A DNA stretch of 29,381 bases from JBBRXJ01 sp038248505 (GCA_038248505.1 JBBRXJ010000042.1:1-29381), one strand, 5' to 3'; counted from the stretch's first letter, positions 1-7,687 are shown. The notes: a model not told the origin generated them from the letters alone. Made by a program: numbers and translations.

Positions 1-44
1 TGATTAAGAATCGGCTGTCCGGTAAAATTTGTACTTTTACTCAT
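1..44 (-). CDS. Transposase N-terminus (IS4-like, DUF4372 type), cut by window edge
   Basis: Only the first 14 codons are inside the window, read leftward from an ATG at 44. The peptide MSKSTNFTGQPILN resembles, from memory, the opening of DUF4372-containing IS4-family transposases of Bacteroidota, which begin with a (S/T)xFTGQP motif. An AGGAG stretch lies about 20 nt upstream of the ATG. The catalytic DDE domain is outside the window, so neither integrity nor activity can be judged. The family call rests on this short N-terminus and on the IS-like hairpin and inverted repeat just upstream. Confidence 0.65.
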   Translation of the reverse strand, partial: MSKSTNFTGQPILN

Positions 45-131
45 GGTTTTTTTTGTTGTGTAGTTACTCCTAAGATAACCATCTGGGTTGGTCCTAACCG
101 ACCAACCCTCTTTTTATTTTTTTACCGGACA
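16..131. repeat. 11-bp inverted repeat near the IS end
   Basis: TGTCCGGTAAA at 16-26 is the exact reverse complement of TTTACCGGACA at 121-131. The outer copy (121-131) is a plausible terminal inverted repeat marking the end of the left insertion sequence. The inner copy is coding and supplies the FTGQ of the transposase start. The true element boundary cannot be fixed without the other end. Confidence 0.5.
85..108 (+). terminator. IS-end hairpin with T-tract
   Basis: GGGTTGGTC (85-93) and GACCAACCC (100-108) form a perfect 9-bp stem with a 6-nt CTAACC loop. A T-rich run follows from 109 to 123. Read rightward this has the form of an intrinsic terminator. Read leftward it sits in the transposase leader, where it could block translation from read-through transcripts, as is known for IS10 and IS50. 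The structure is seen in the sequence; the function is inferred. Confidence 0.7.
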
Positions 132-145
132 ACAGTGATAAGAAA

Positions 146-153
146 TACTTTTG
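146..153 (+). promoter_or_regulatory. Bacteroidota-type -7 box (TACTTTTG)
   Basis: TACTTTTG matches the TAnnTTTG -7 consensus of the Bacteroidota housekeeping sigma factor. It lies about 60 bp upstream of the ATG at 216 and just outside the putative IS end. I see no TTG at the usual -33 spacing, so this is a half-match. Confidence 0.4.
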
Positions 154-215
154 ATACAATAATAAAATACAATGGTCGTTTTCTTCAAAACCTAATTAAC
201 CTTAAAATCAAAACT

Positions 216-905
216 ATGAAAAAATCACTTTTTGTATTTGTAATAGTATACCATTGCGTATTTGTAAAAGCACAAACAATAGAACCCACTGCGTCTACGA
301 ATGAATCTAAAATAAAACCTAAAGTATCAGTTGGAATGATGCTTGGATACTTAGATTTAAATACAATGGAAATGATTTTCAGATCAAACAAGAAAAGTAA
401 AACATTCCGATTAAGCTTAAATATTGATGATAATCAAGAAGAGACATACTATATTCCATATACAGAAGACAACAATGCAAGTATAAACCTTATGCATCAA
501 ATCAAATATGACAATAAGATTATTATAAATACAGGTTTCGAAAAATATTTTACTCCAGAAAAAACAGCTTCTTTCTATTTTGGTAGTGGCGTATCGGTAG
601 GCTGGGGCTTTTATAGACTCAAATTTTACGAATCAATTTATAAATACAACCCAGCTTATTCTTTGTATGAAACTATCGTAGAAAACCAATTTAAACAACC
701 ACAAAGCAAAGCCTTGCAAAATTCAATGCTTCTTGGCGTTCATGCACTATGTGGTGGTAGATTCAGTCTAAGTCAACACATAAATTTTACAACAGAAATT
801 ATGATAAGAATGTTATACAGGAAAAATATAGATGTTGGAAGCAATATTACAAGTTTTGATTTTTCAGAAAATCTAAATTTAGGAATTAATTATTGCTTTA
901 ATTAA
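216..905 (+). CDS. Secreted or outer-membrane hypothetical protein (possible beta-barrel)
   Basis: A 229-aa protein from the ATG at 216. That start is preferred over the longer GTG-initiated frame at 135 because it gives a clear signal peptide: MKKS, a hydrophobic run FVFVIVYHCVFV, then KAQ as a likely cleavage site. The mature part alternates polar and hydrophobic residues and contains strand-like segments such as VSVGMMLGYLDL, ASFYFGSGVSVGWGF and LNLGINYCFN, which suggests a small outer-membrane beta-barrel. I recognise no named family. It stands alone between the IS end and a convergent gene, and its upstream region is directly next to the insertion sequence, so its original promoter may have been altered. 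Confidence 0.6.
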   Translation: MKKSLFVFVIVYHCVFVKAQTIEPTASTNESKIKPKVSVGMMLGYLDLNTMEMIFRSNKKSKTFRLSLNIDDNQEETYYIPYTEDNNASINLMHQIKYDNKIIINTGFEKYFTPEKTASFYFGSGVSVGWGFYRLKFYESIYKYNPAYSLYETIVENQFKQPQSKALQNSMLLGVHALCGGRFSLSQHINFTTEIMIRMLYRKNIDVGSNITSFDFSENLNLGINYCFN

Positions 906-1222
906 AATTTAGATTGGTAAAAGCTGTTTTTAAATACGTTTAGCGCAATTGAGTAAAATATAAATTGTCCTATTATTATTTACAAACGGCATTATACATA
1001 TCAATAAAATGAGTTCACAAATTAAAACTTTATTTATACTTTAGAATTGAAATGCAAAATTCTTGCAGCATAAATAATTGTGTAAACATTGTGGATAATC
1101 GCAATGAAATGCAGTAAATTATATGATTAAAACAGAATGACGAAAGGTGTAAATTATTTTCATAAAATGAATTCAACAAACCCTTAAAATTAAGTGTTTA
1201 TTGAATTACAACCAAAAGACTC
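906..1222. other. Convergent intergenic region
   Basis: This 317-bp AT-rich stretch separates two convergent genes. Apart from the hairpin at 1170-1207 I see no gene, RNA or repeat. All frames contain stops, and no short frame starts with a signal peptide or a recognisable motif. Confidence 0.6.
1170..1207. terminator. Bidirectional terminator-like hairpin
   Basis: The arms 1170-1187 and 1190-1207 form an 18-bp imperfect stem (two mismatches) closed by an AA dinucleotide. It lies between two convergent genes, 16 bp from the stop of the 1223-2131 gene. There is no strong T-tract, so termination is inferred from position and structure. Confidence 0.5.
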
Positions 1223-2131
1223 TTACAACAAGGTAATAATTATTTTTCTTCTTACAAAAATTTTATCCCCTCTCATAGCACTAAGCATATAGATTCCTAA
1301 TACCAAATTATTTATTTGAATCTCATCATGAAATGGTGAAACTAAAGTGGCAATCAAATTACCCGCTAAATCCGAAATTGTTATTTTATCGAAAACAGCA
1401 TTTCCAATATTTAATTTGAATGATCCTTGCGAAGGATTTGGGTAAACACTAAAAGTAACAACTAATTCTTTATGTTCTGTATCAGACATAACATAATCAC
1501 AAAAAGGGGCAATATTTGATGTATAGAAAAATGATGCACTATCATTATAACATCTAAATTTACCACCTTCAGGAAACTCATCTAAATGCATTCCACAATA
1601 TTCTAATTTTTCAGGAAGTAAATAGCCATTGACAGGGTCAATCTTTTCGATAATTTTAAAGTTCCAATCCCATTGTTGTGCTACATCCTGTTGACTTACC
1701 ACAATATATCGTAATGTTTGACCATTTATAGTAATTGTTCCTACACTATCAACCTTAACAATACCATTAGTATCGCATGTGGTATACCTACGAATCTCCG
1801 GAACAATCCACAGATCACCAACATTAGCAGAAAAATCATATACGGTATAAACTTTATTATGCTTAAAAATATACACCTTGTTTAAATCTGAATAAGTATA
1901 TTCAGATCCATTCTCATATTTTCTTAATAAAGAAGTAGCAGCTTTGGTTAGAAATACTGATTTATTTAATCTCTTACATGGAACTGAATTAATTAAAGTA
2001 TCTTTATCATAGCTGATTAAATGATAACCTGACATAAAAATGAAATTGGCACCATAATGCCATATTGCACCAGCAGGACACCATTCTTGACTATTAACAA
2101 GAAGGGGAATAAAAAAAATTCGTTGTTTCAT
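1223..2131 (-). CDS. T9SS type A sorting-domain hypothetical protein
   Basis: A 302-aa exported protein. The N-terminus is a short signal peptide (MKQR, IFFIPLLV, then NSQ). The C-terminal ~70 residues carry the type 9 secretion sorting domain (Por_Secre_tail type): YPNPSQGSFKLNI, then ITISDLAGN, then a GIYMLSA turn and a terminal basic/hydrophobic strand. In this class the C-terminal domain directs passage through the type 9 system and is then removed, leaving the cargo on the surface or in the medium. The central region has Cys residues around CDTNG and resembles repeated uncharacterised cargo proteins in environmental Bacteroidota, from memory. No catalytic domain is recognised. It is monocistronic and divergent from the Hdr-like operon. 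Confidence 0.8.
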   Translation of the reverse strand: MKQRIFFIPLLVNSQEWCPAGAIWHYGANFIFMSGYHLISYDKDTLINSVPCKRLNKSVFLTKAATSLLRKYENGSEYTYSDLNKVYIFKHNKVYTVYDFSANVGDLWIVPEIRRYTTCDTNGIVKVDSVGTITINGQTLRYIVVSQQDVAQQWDWNFKIIEKIDPVNGYLLPEKLEYCGMHLDEFPEGGKFRCYNDSASFFYTSNIAPFCDYVMSDTEHKELVVTFSVYPNPSQGSFKLNIGNAVFDKITISDLAGNLIATLVSPFHDEIQINNLVLGIYMLSAMRGDKIFVRRKIIITLL

Positions 2132-2542
2132 TTTAGTTTTTAAGTTTAATATAAGAGTCTTACAAATAAGTCTTCCCTTTATAAGGTATGAATGGATATT
2201 TCGTCACGGCACTAAATTCCATACACAAAACTACGTATTTTAAACATTGAAACCAAATAAAGAATCTCAAATAAAAACTTATTCATTCAAAAAAAATAAG
2301 CTGAAAAAAAACACTAAAACAACTAATAAATAGATCACATAATAAATACTCAGCCCTAGCATACGATACACAAAACCCGTATTTAAGAATACAATTACTG
2401 AAAACTCACCCTAATAAGCATATATACCCATTAGTCGCTTGGCATTTATGCCTATCGCAAAATCATTATTGGATTTACGCTTTTGCATGCTCTTAATTAA
2501 AAGAGTAATAACGTAAATTTGTATTTGTAAATAGCGTAATAA
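2132..2542. other. Divergent intergenic region upstream of the Hdr-like operon
   Basis: A 411-bp AT-rich region that must hold the promoters of the T9SS gene (leftward) and the Hdr-like operon (rightward). It contains the -7 box at 2514-2521. A small inverted repeat, CTCTT (2490-2494) and AAGAG (2501-2505) around AATTAA, lies about 10 bp upstream of that box and could be an operator. No RNA gene or additional ORF with coding character was seen. Confidence 0.5.
2514..2521 (+). promoter_or_regulatory. Bacteroidota-type -7 box (TAAATTTG) of the Hdr-like operon
   Basis: TAAATTTG matches TAnnTTTG and ends 21 bp before the ATG at 2543, which implies a short leader. The nearest TTG upstream (2483-2485) is too far away for a standard -33 element, so the match is partial. 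Confidence 0.45.
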
Positions 2543-3250
2543 ATGAAAGAGCTGTACAACAAATTGTGTGAAGATATTCGCTTTATTGAAGGACTTAATT
2601 CATGTATGAACTGCGGAGTGTGTACCGCCATTTGCGCTGCTGCTGAGTTTTATAATTACGACCCACGAATTATAGCAGATACAGTCCAAACTCGCAATGA
2701 CGAAAAAATTTTAGATCTACTTAAAAGCGAAACTATTTGGTATTGCGGTGAATGTATGAGTTGTAAAACCCGCTGCCCTAGAGGAAATACACCTGGTCTT
2801 ATAATTATGGCATTACGTTCCTTATCGCAAGATTTGGGTTACTTTGTTGAGTCTGAAAAAGGCAGGCAACAACTGGTCATTAAGCGCACAGTTGGCGAGT
2901 GGATTCTTGAACATGGCTATTGCGTTTACATTGATGGCGTGCTCCCAGCCATGCATCCTGAACAAGGTCCCGTTTGGGAATGGTATCACGAAAACCGCGC
3001 CGAAGTAATCAATCGTCTCGGCGTTAACTACCAAGGCAGCGGTAATGGAATACTAAGAAAAATTCCTGCTGAAGCCCTAGCCGAAATAAAAACAATTTTC
3101 GAACAAACTGGTGCAATGGATCGTTATAATAATATTGAAACCTTTAGTAAAAAGAAAGCTAACGAAATGGATATGGAATTGGATGATAGCATGGATAATG
3201 AATATGTGCGTTATATTTACTCATTTAACAGTGGGAAGCACGGAAGATAA
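2543..3250 (+). CDS. hdrC: Heterodisulfide-reductase-like subunit C1 (two [4Fe-4S])
   Basis: A 235-aa HdrC-type electron-transfer subunit. Two ferredoxin motifs are intact: C21-x2-C24-x2-C27-x3-C31 and C68-x2-C71-x2-C74-x3-C78-P79. These bind two [4Fe-4S] clusters that, in known Hdr complexes, link the flavin subunit HdrA to the catalytic HdrB. The segment after the clusters (about residues 100-235) is longer than in classical methanogen HdrC and, from memory, is closer in size to the HdrC1 proteins of sulfur-oxidiser (sHdr) clusters. It is the first gene of a same-strand run with hdrB1, hdrA, hdrC2 and hdrB2. The 97-bp gap to the next gene contains an 11-bp hairpin (3289-3327). The physiological substrate is unknown. 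Confidence 0.85.
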   Translation: MKELYNKLCEDIRFIEGLNSCMNCGVCTAICAAAEFYNYDPRIIADTVQTRNDEKILDLLKSETIWYCGECMSCKTRCPRGNTPGLIIMALRSLSQDLGYFVESEKGRQQLVIKRTVGEWILEHGYCVYIDGVLPAMHPEQGPVWEWYHENRAEVINRLGVNYQGSGNGILRKIPAEALAEIKTIFEQTGAMDRYNNIETFSKKKANEMDMELDDSMDNEYVRYIYSFNSGKHGR

Positions 3251-3288
3251 ATGAAATAATGAATTTTTAATGCTTAAAGTTCAATGAT

Positions 3289-3327
3289 AATGATTGATGA
3301 AAGAAAGTAAAAAGACCATCAATTATT
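3289..3327 (+). other. Hairpin between hdrC1 and hdrB1
   Basis: AATGATTGATG (3289-3299) pairs with CATCAATTATT (3317-3327) over 11 bp with one G-U pair and a 17-nt A-rich loop. It sits in the only sizeable gap of the operon. It could be an RNA-processing or stability element that tunes subunit ratios. It lacks a T-tract, so it is unlikely to be a terminator. Confidence 0.35.
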
Positions 3328-3347
3328 CTTAAGACCAAATTAAACAA

Positions 3348-4421
3348 ATGAAACTCGAAGGAAAGAAAAATATTTGGAACGACTATCAGAAAGAGATTGC
3401 TGATGATCGTTATTTTTATGTGCGGAGTTGCATTCGGCAGAATTTCTTTCCGGGAAGCGAAACGGCATTTTTGCGCATACTGAAGGAGGAATTGAAACGA
3501 GATATATTCGAACATGCCTGCCATACTACATGCACAGGCATAGGTTATCACAGCGATATTATTCCTCTTGAAACAACCATGACAGTGGTTGCTCGGCAAT
3601 TTGCATTAATGACAGAATCGGGTTACGAGAATTTGGTGCCATCGTGTATCACTTCATTTGGAATATATACTGAAATTTTGGAGACATGGAAACACTTCCC
3701 CTATATCGAAACAAAAATACGAGAGCATTTATTTAAAGCCACCAAGCGTGAATTTAAAGCACCTAAAAATCTGGCACACGCTAGTGATGTTATCTATAAA
3801 TTTCGTAATGAAATTGCACAGAAAAGTATCTTTAAACTCATTCATAAAGAATCGGGCGAACCACTTAAAGTTGTTGAGCATATAGGTTGTCACTATGCTA
3901 AAATGTTTCCAAATAAAGGAGTAGGCGGTGCCGAATATCCTTATGTACTTACTGGTATGATTGATGCATGGGGTGGTGAAGTAATTGATTACCCAGAACG
4001 CAGGCACTGCTGTGGCTTTGGTTTTCGTCAATATCTAGTGCAAGCCAACAGAGGGTATAGTTTAGCCTGTTCACACAAAAAATTTGAATCGATGGAGGCT
4101 TACAAGCCCGACATGATAATTACAAATTGCCCTGGTTGCCCAATGTTTTTAGATCGTTGGCAGTATGTAATAAAAGAAAGCGAAGGAAAAACATACGATA
4201 CTAATGGAAATGGCATTCCTGTTTTCACTTACGAAGAAGTAGCGGGATTGCTTTTAGGATATGACCCTTGGGATCTAGGATTGCAATTACATCAGATAAA
4301 CACAGAACCTATACTTGATAAAATAGGCATTTCTTATGATTCTTCAAAAAAGTATGATGGAGTGAACGGTAAAAAATTAAAGGTTCCAATAGAACTCACA
4401 CATATGCCTCATCATGAATGA
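3348..4421 (+). CDS. hdrB: Heterodisulfide-reductase-like subunit B1 (CCG-domain)
   Basis: A 357-aa HdrB-type protein with two CCG-like modules. The C-terminal one is complete: C181, then C221-C222-G, then C261-x2-C264. That is the signature that binds the unusual non-cubane [4Fe-4S] cluster used to split disulfides in methanogen HdrB. The N-terminal module is altered: C28, C58-x3-C62, then a single C100, with no adjacent CC pair and no final CxxC. This suggests one catalytic cluster is changed or lost. The gene overlaps hdrA by 8 bp (ATGAATGA), a sign of coupled translation. It resembles the B1 subunit of sHdr-type clusters more than methanogenic HdrB, as far as memory allows. The role is inferred as thiol/disulfide or related sulfur chemistry in the cytoplasm. 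Confidence 0.8.
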   Translation: MKLEGKKNIWNDYQKEIADDRYFYVRSCIRQNFFPGSETAFLRILKEELKRDIFEHACHTTCTGIGYHSDIIPLETTMTVVARQFALMTESGYENLVPSCITSFGIYTEILETWKHFPYIETKIREHLFKATKREFKAPKNLAHASDVIYKFRNEIAQKSIFKLIHKESGEPLKVVEHIGCHYAKMFPNKGVGGAEYPYVLTGMIDAWGGEVIDYPERRHCCGFGFRQYLVQANRGYSLACSHKKFESMEAYKPDMIITNCPGCPMFLDRWQYVIKESEGKTYDTNGNGIPVFTYEEVAGLLLGYDPWDLGLQLHQINTEPILDKIGISYDSSKKYDGVNGKKLKVPIELTHMPHHE

Positions 4422-5436
4422 ACATAAACGAATAACGATTATTGGCGCTGGCCCGGTAGGCATTGAAGCTGCGTGTATATTAGATTCTATGGGATATAAT
4501 GTGGAACTCATTGAAAAATCTGATCACTGCGGTGGTAATGCAGCTAAATGGGATCGCCTCTTCCCCACCCTTCGTCCAGCTCAGGAATTAATAGATTACT
4601 TACAACAGTCATTAAAAAATTCACGCGTACATTTTAAGACAAACATTGCAGCGCATCAGATTCAAAATATTAACGCACATTATCGTACAACCCTATCAGA
4701 TGGCAGTCACAGTGAAAGCGACGCGGTACTCATCACCACGGGTTACGATCTTTTTAAAGCTGAAAAGAAAGAAGAATATGGTTATGGAATTTATGATCAT
4801 GTTATTACTTCGGCTGATTTAGAAGGAAGAATGAAATCCGGTAAACCTATTATTAATAATAACAGTATGCCTAAGCGAATCGCTTTCATTCATTGTGTAG
4901 GCTCTCGCGATGAGAAAACAAATAATTTACATTGCTCAAAAGTATGTTGTGTAACTGGTGTAAAACAAGCTATTGAGCTACGTGAAAAATTCCCAACAGC
5001 CGAAATAATTTGTTTTTATATGGATCTCCGTATGTATGGCCGTCACTTCGAGGAGCTTTACCGAGAAGCACAAGAGAAATATGCGATACAATTTATTCGC
5101 GGTCGCTTATCAGAAGCTGCTGAAAATTTAGAGGGAAGCATTCAAATAAAAGCAGAAGATACGCTCTCAGGTCGCCCCTTAAAAATGATTGTTGACCTAA
5201 TGGTATTGTTGGTTGGAATGGAAGCTCCACGCGACAGCCGTGAGCTTTGTGTAAGTGCTGGCATACAATTGCAAAAGAATGGATTTATTCTACCACTGGA
5301 TGAAAACATGGATAATAACAGCACTAACAAAAAAGGAATTTTCGCAGCCGGTGCAGCAACTGGCCCAATGAGCATTAGCGATGCACTGGCTGATGCCCGC
5401 TCTGCTGCAATTAAAATAAAACAGTATCTTCAATAA
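4414..5436 (+). CDS. hdrA: Short HdrA-like FAD/[4Fe-4S] oxidoreductase
   Basis: A 340-aa flavoprotein. GAGPVG (11-16) near the N-terminus and GIFAAGAATGP (308-318) near the C-terminus form the FAD-binding Rossmann fold of the pyridine-nucleotide-disulfide-oxidoreductase-like HdrA core. C161-VGSRDEK and HC174-x3-C178-C179 reproduce the HdrA pattern that ligates a [4Fe-4S] cluster next to the flavin. The N-terminal and C-terminal ferredoxin domains of full-length methanogen HdrA (650 aa or more) are absent. That short architecture is typical of sHdrA in sulfur oxidisers. The start overlaps hdrB1 and the stop is 4 bp before hdrC2. It is predicted to be the flavin hub of the complex. Whether it can bifurcate electrons cannot be told from sequence alone. 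Confidence 0.85.
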   Translation: MNEHKRITIIGAGPVGIEAACILDSMGYNVELIEKSDHCGGNAAKWDRLFPTLRPAQELIDYLQQSLKNSRVHFKTNIAAHQIQNINAHYRTTLSDGSHSESDAVLITTGYDLFKAEKKEEYGYGIYDHVITSADLEGRMKSGKPIINNNSMPKRIAFIHCVGSRDEKTNNLHCSKVCCVTGVKQAIELREKFPTAEIICFYMDLRMYGRHFEELYREAQEKYAIQFIRGRLSEAAENLEGSIQIKAEDTLSGRPLKMIVDLMVLLVGMEAPRDSRELCVSAGIQLQKNGFILPLDENMDNNSTNKKGIFAAGAATGPMSISDALADARSAAIKIKQYLQ

Positions 5437-5440
5437 GCAC

Positions 5441-5785
5441 ATGAAAGACTTCGGGTTTAAAATAAATAAGGATCGACAAATTGATTTCGATCAGAACAAC
5501 TACCACATTCTGGAGTACGTTTTAAAGAATGAACCTAGCTTTAATGGCTGCATCTCATGTGGCGGTTGTACAGCTACATGTAGCGCAGGGAATCTTATTG
5601 ACTTTAATATTCGTAAATTAAATGTTCTTTTAAGACGTGGTGAGACAAATGAATTAGAACGTGAAATAAATAAATGTATGTTATGCGGCAAATGTATTTT
5701 GGTTTGTCCACGTGGTATTAACACCCGAAATGTTATATTAAAGATAAAAGAAGCAATATCATTAAAACATCAGAATGCACTATGA
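5441..5785 (+). CDS. hdrC: Heterodisulfide-reductase-like subunit C2 (two [4Fe-4S])
   Basis: A 114-aa ferredoxin-like subunit with two complete cluster motifs: C37-x2-C40-x2-C43-x3-C47 and C79-x2-C82-x2-C85-x3-C89-P. It is about half the size of hdrC1 and lacks its C-terminal extension, so the two C subunits are not recent copies of each other. It starts 4 bp after hdrA and overlaps the following gene by 11 bp, which suggests tight translational coupling. It is expected to pass electrons between HdrA and the membrane-anchored B2 subunit. Confidence 0.85.
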   Translation: MKDFGFKINKDRQIDFDQNNYHILEYVLKNEPSFNGCISCGGCTATCSAGNLIDFNIRKLNVLLRRGETNELEREINKCMLCGKCILVCPRGINTRNVILKIKEAISLKHQNAL

Positions 5786-7592
5786 CTTTGACATATTTGT
5801 ATTGCCATTCAGCATTGGACTCGTTTTTATTTTAGGATACTTTATCTATAAAACGATATACTGGGTAAGGCATCTCGATGGCAATGAAAAGAGAAACATT
5901 CGTCGGCGTATATTTACTGTGCGAAGCATTTATGCATTTTGGGAGGTATTTACCGAGAGTCTATTACATCGTCGTGTTTTTAAAACAAATCCGCTATTGG
6001 GATATATGCACATGAGCCTTGCTTTTGGCTGGTTTATGCTCATTGTATTAGGCAATTTGCAAGTGAAACTATATAGCGTAAATCCCATTAATCCACCTTA
6101 TTTACCAATCTTCTTTTACTATTTTGTAAACAACAATCCGGTTTATCCCTATGCACCAGTTTTCGATTTTGTAATGGATGCATTATTATTATTCATTTTA
6201 ACAGGTTTAAGTATTGCCATTGTAAAGCGTTTCTGGTCGCGAATTGTAGGAATGAAAAAAACATCTCAATTAAAATTGGGTGATCGTTTAGCACTAAGCT
6301 CATTATGGTTAATTTTTCCCCTTCGCTTGTTTGCCGAAGGACTAACATCGGCAATACACAATAATGGCAATTTTTTAGTTAAACCTGCAGGCTATTTATT
6401 TGCTGAAATACTTCCTGTTCAGCTATTAGAATATCCAGCTTGGTGGGCGTATTCTTTTGCATTGGGATTATTTTTTGTTAGTATACCCTATTCACGTTAC
6501 ATGCATATTCCAACAGAAGTGGCACTTATTTTCTTACGCAATTACGGGGTGCGTACACGTAAAAAATTCTCTTCCTATAGTGAAATGGAGGTACTCGCAT
6601 GTTCGCGATGTGGTATTTGTTTAGATACATGCCAATTGCTTAATGCGGCACAAATAACGAAAATTCAATCTGTATATTTTTTACGATCCATTCGCGAAAA
6701 TAATATTGACACAAAGCATTTACTGACCTGTATGATGTGTGGGCGTTGTACTGAGAAATGTCCGGTAAACATAGATAATTCAGCCTTACGAACCGTAAAG
6801 CGAGCAGAATATGGAGTACACAATACTTCAAAATATGAATTTTTAAAAGCCGGAAAATACAAAGTAGCAGATATAATTTATTTTGCTGGATGCATGTCAC
6901 ACCTTACACCAGGCATTAAAAAATCGATGCTAAAAATAATGGATGCAGCTGGGGAGAATTACTATTTTATGGATTCAGATAAAGAGGCCTGTTGCGGTCG
7001 CCCTCTAGTACTAGCAGGTCATGGCAAGGCAGCCAAAAAATTGATGGATTATAATAAACATTTAATTGATCTCTCGCAGGCTAAAGTGATGGTTATTTCC
7101 TGCCCTATATGCTATAAAACATTTAAAGATGACTATAAATTAAACATTACCGTTTTACATCATAGTGAGTATATTTTAAATCTGATTCGAGAAAATAAAA
7201 TACAAGTAGAAAAACAAGCAGGGGAAACGGTATATCACGATCCGTGTGAGTTGGGCCGAGGCATGGCCATTTATAAAGAACCACGTTTGCTTCTTGAAAA
7301 AGTAACAACATTACATGAGAGCGGATACGATAAAGAAAAAGCATTATGCTGCGGAGGTAGTTTGGCTTCAATTACAACAAATGCTAAAGAAAAAGAACTT
7401 ATTACACGAGATGTCCTTCAAAAATTAACAAAAAACAAACCTGATACCATCGCTACCGCCTGTCCACTTTGTAAAAAAACATTAGCAAAAGATAGCGACA
7501 CCATTATATGTGATCTATCTGAGATGGTTGCAAAAGCAATGATTGTAGACGCATCAACAATAAAAAACACTCGCTTAAAAAAAACAAATTAA
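5775..7592 (+). CDS. Membrane-anchored HdrD-like subunit (cytochrome-b-like domain + 2[4Fe-4S] + two CCG domains)
   Basis: A 605-aa protein. Residues 1-245 hold about five hydrophobic segments (near 8-30, 72-95, 133-152, 172-190 and 222-240) with several histidines (H64, H78, H195, H243), like the NarI/HdrE-type cytochrome b module that contacts quinone. Next come two ferredoxin motifs (C276/279/282/286 and C319/322/325/329-P). Two complete CCG modules follow: C373, CC406-407, C443-x2-C446; and C491, CC525-526, C563-x2-C566. This is HdrE plus HdrD in one chain. In many Bacteroidota, from memory, the membrane-plus-ferredoxin part and the CCG part are separate neighbouring genes. Which histidines bind heme is not established. 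It is last in the operon and probably anchors the complex to the inner membrane and the menaquinone pool. Confidence 0.8.
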   Translation: MHYDFDIFVLPFSIGLVFILGYFIYKTIYWVRHLDGNEKRNIRRRIFTVRSIYAFWEVFTESLLHRRVFKTNPLLGYMHMSLAFGWFMLIVLGNLQVKLYSVNPINPPYLPIFFYYFVNNNPVYPYAPVFDFVMDALLLFILTGLSIAIVKRFWSRIVGMKKTSQLKLGDRLALSSLWLIFPLRLFAEGLTSAIHNNGNFLVKPAGYLFAEILPVQLLEYPAWWAYSFALGLFFVSIPYSRYMHIPTEVALIFLRNYGVRTRKKFSSYSEMEVLACSRCGICLDTCQLLNAAQITKIQSVYFLRSIRENNIDTKHLLTCMMCGRCTEKCPVNIDNSALRTVKRAEYGVHNTSKYEFLKAGKYKVADIIYFAGCMSHLTPGIKKSMLKIMDAAGENYYFMDSDKEACCGRPLVLAGHGKAAKKLMDYNKHLIDLSQAKVMVISCPICYKTFKDDYKLNITVLHHSEYILNLIRENKIQVEKQAGETVYHDPCELGRGMAIYKEPRLLLEKVTTLHESGYDKEKALCCGGSLASITTNAKEKELITRDVLQKLTKNKPDTIATACPLCKKTLAKDSDTIICDLSEMVAKAMIVDASTIKNTRLKKTN

Positions 7593-7687
7593 TAATAAAT
7601 TCCTGAAAATATTCCATTTGAGTTTTTCTAAATATTATTAAGAACAACATTATAAAATATTTATATCTGCTCTAAATAGCAAAAAAG

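Noticed and set aside
1216..2170. Near-repeat GACTCTTACAA / GAGTCTTACAA on both sides of the T9SS gene
   Set aside because: The copies are only 11 bp with one mismatch in AT-rich DNA; chance cannot be excluded and no element boundary is implied.
2822..3034. Minus-strand ORF inside hdrC1
   Set aside because: It is antisense to a conserved ferredoxin-motif protein, has no recognisable motif, and has no promoter evidence.
7589..7641. AT-only inverted repeat (TTAATAATA / TATTATTAA) after the Hdr-like operon as a terminator
   Set aside because: The arms are purely A/T, 35 bp apart, with no T-tract, so a stable terminator is unlikely.
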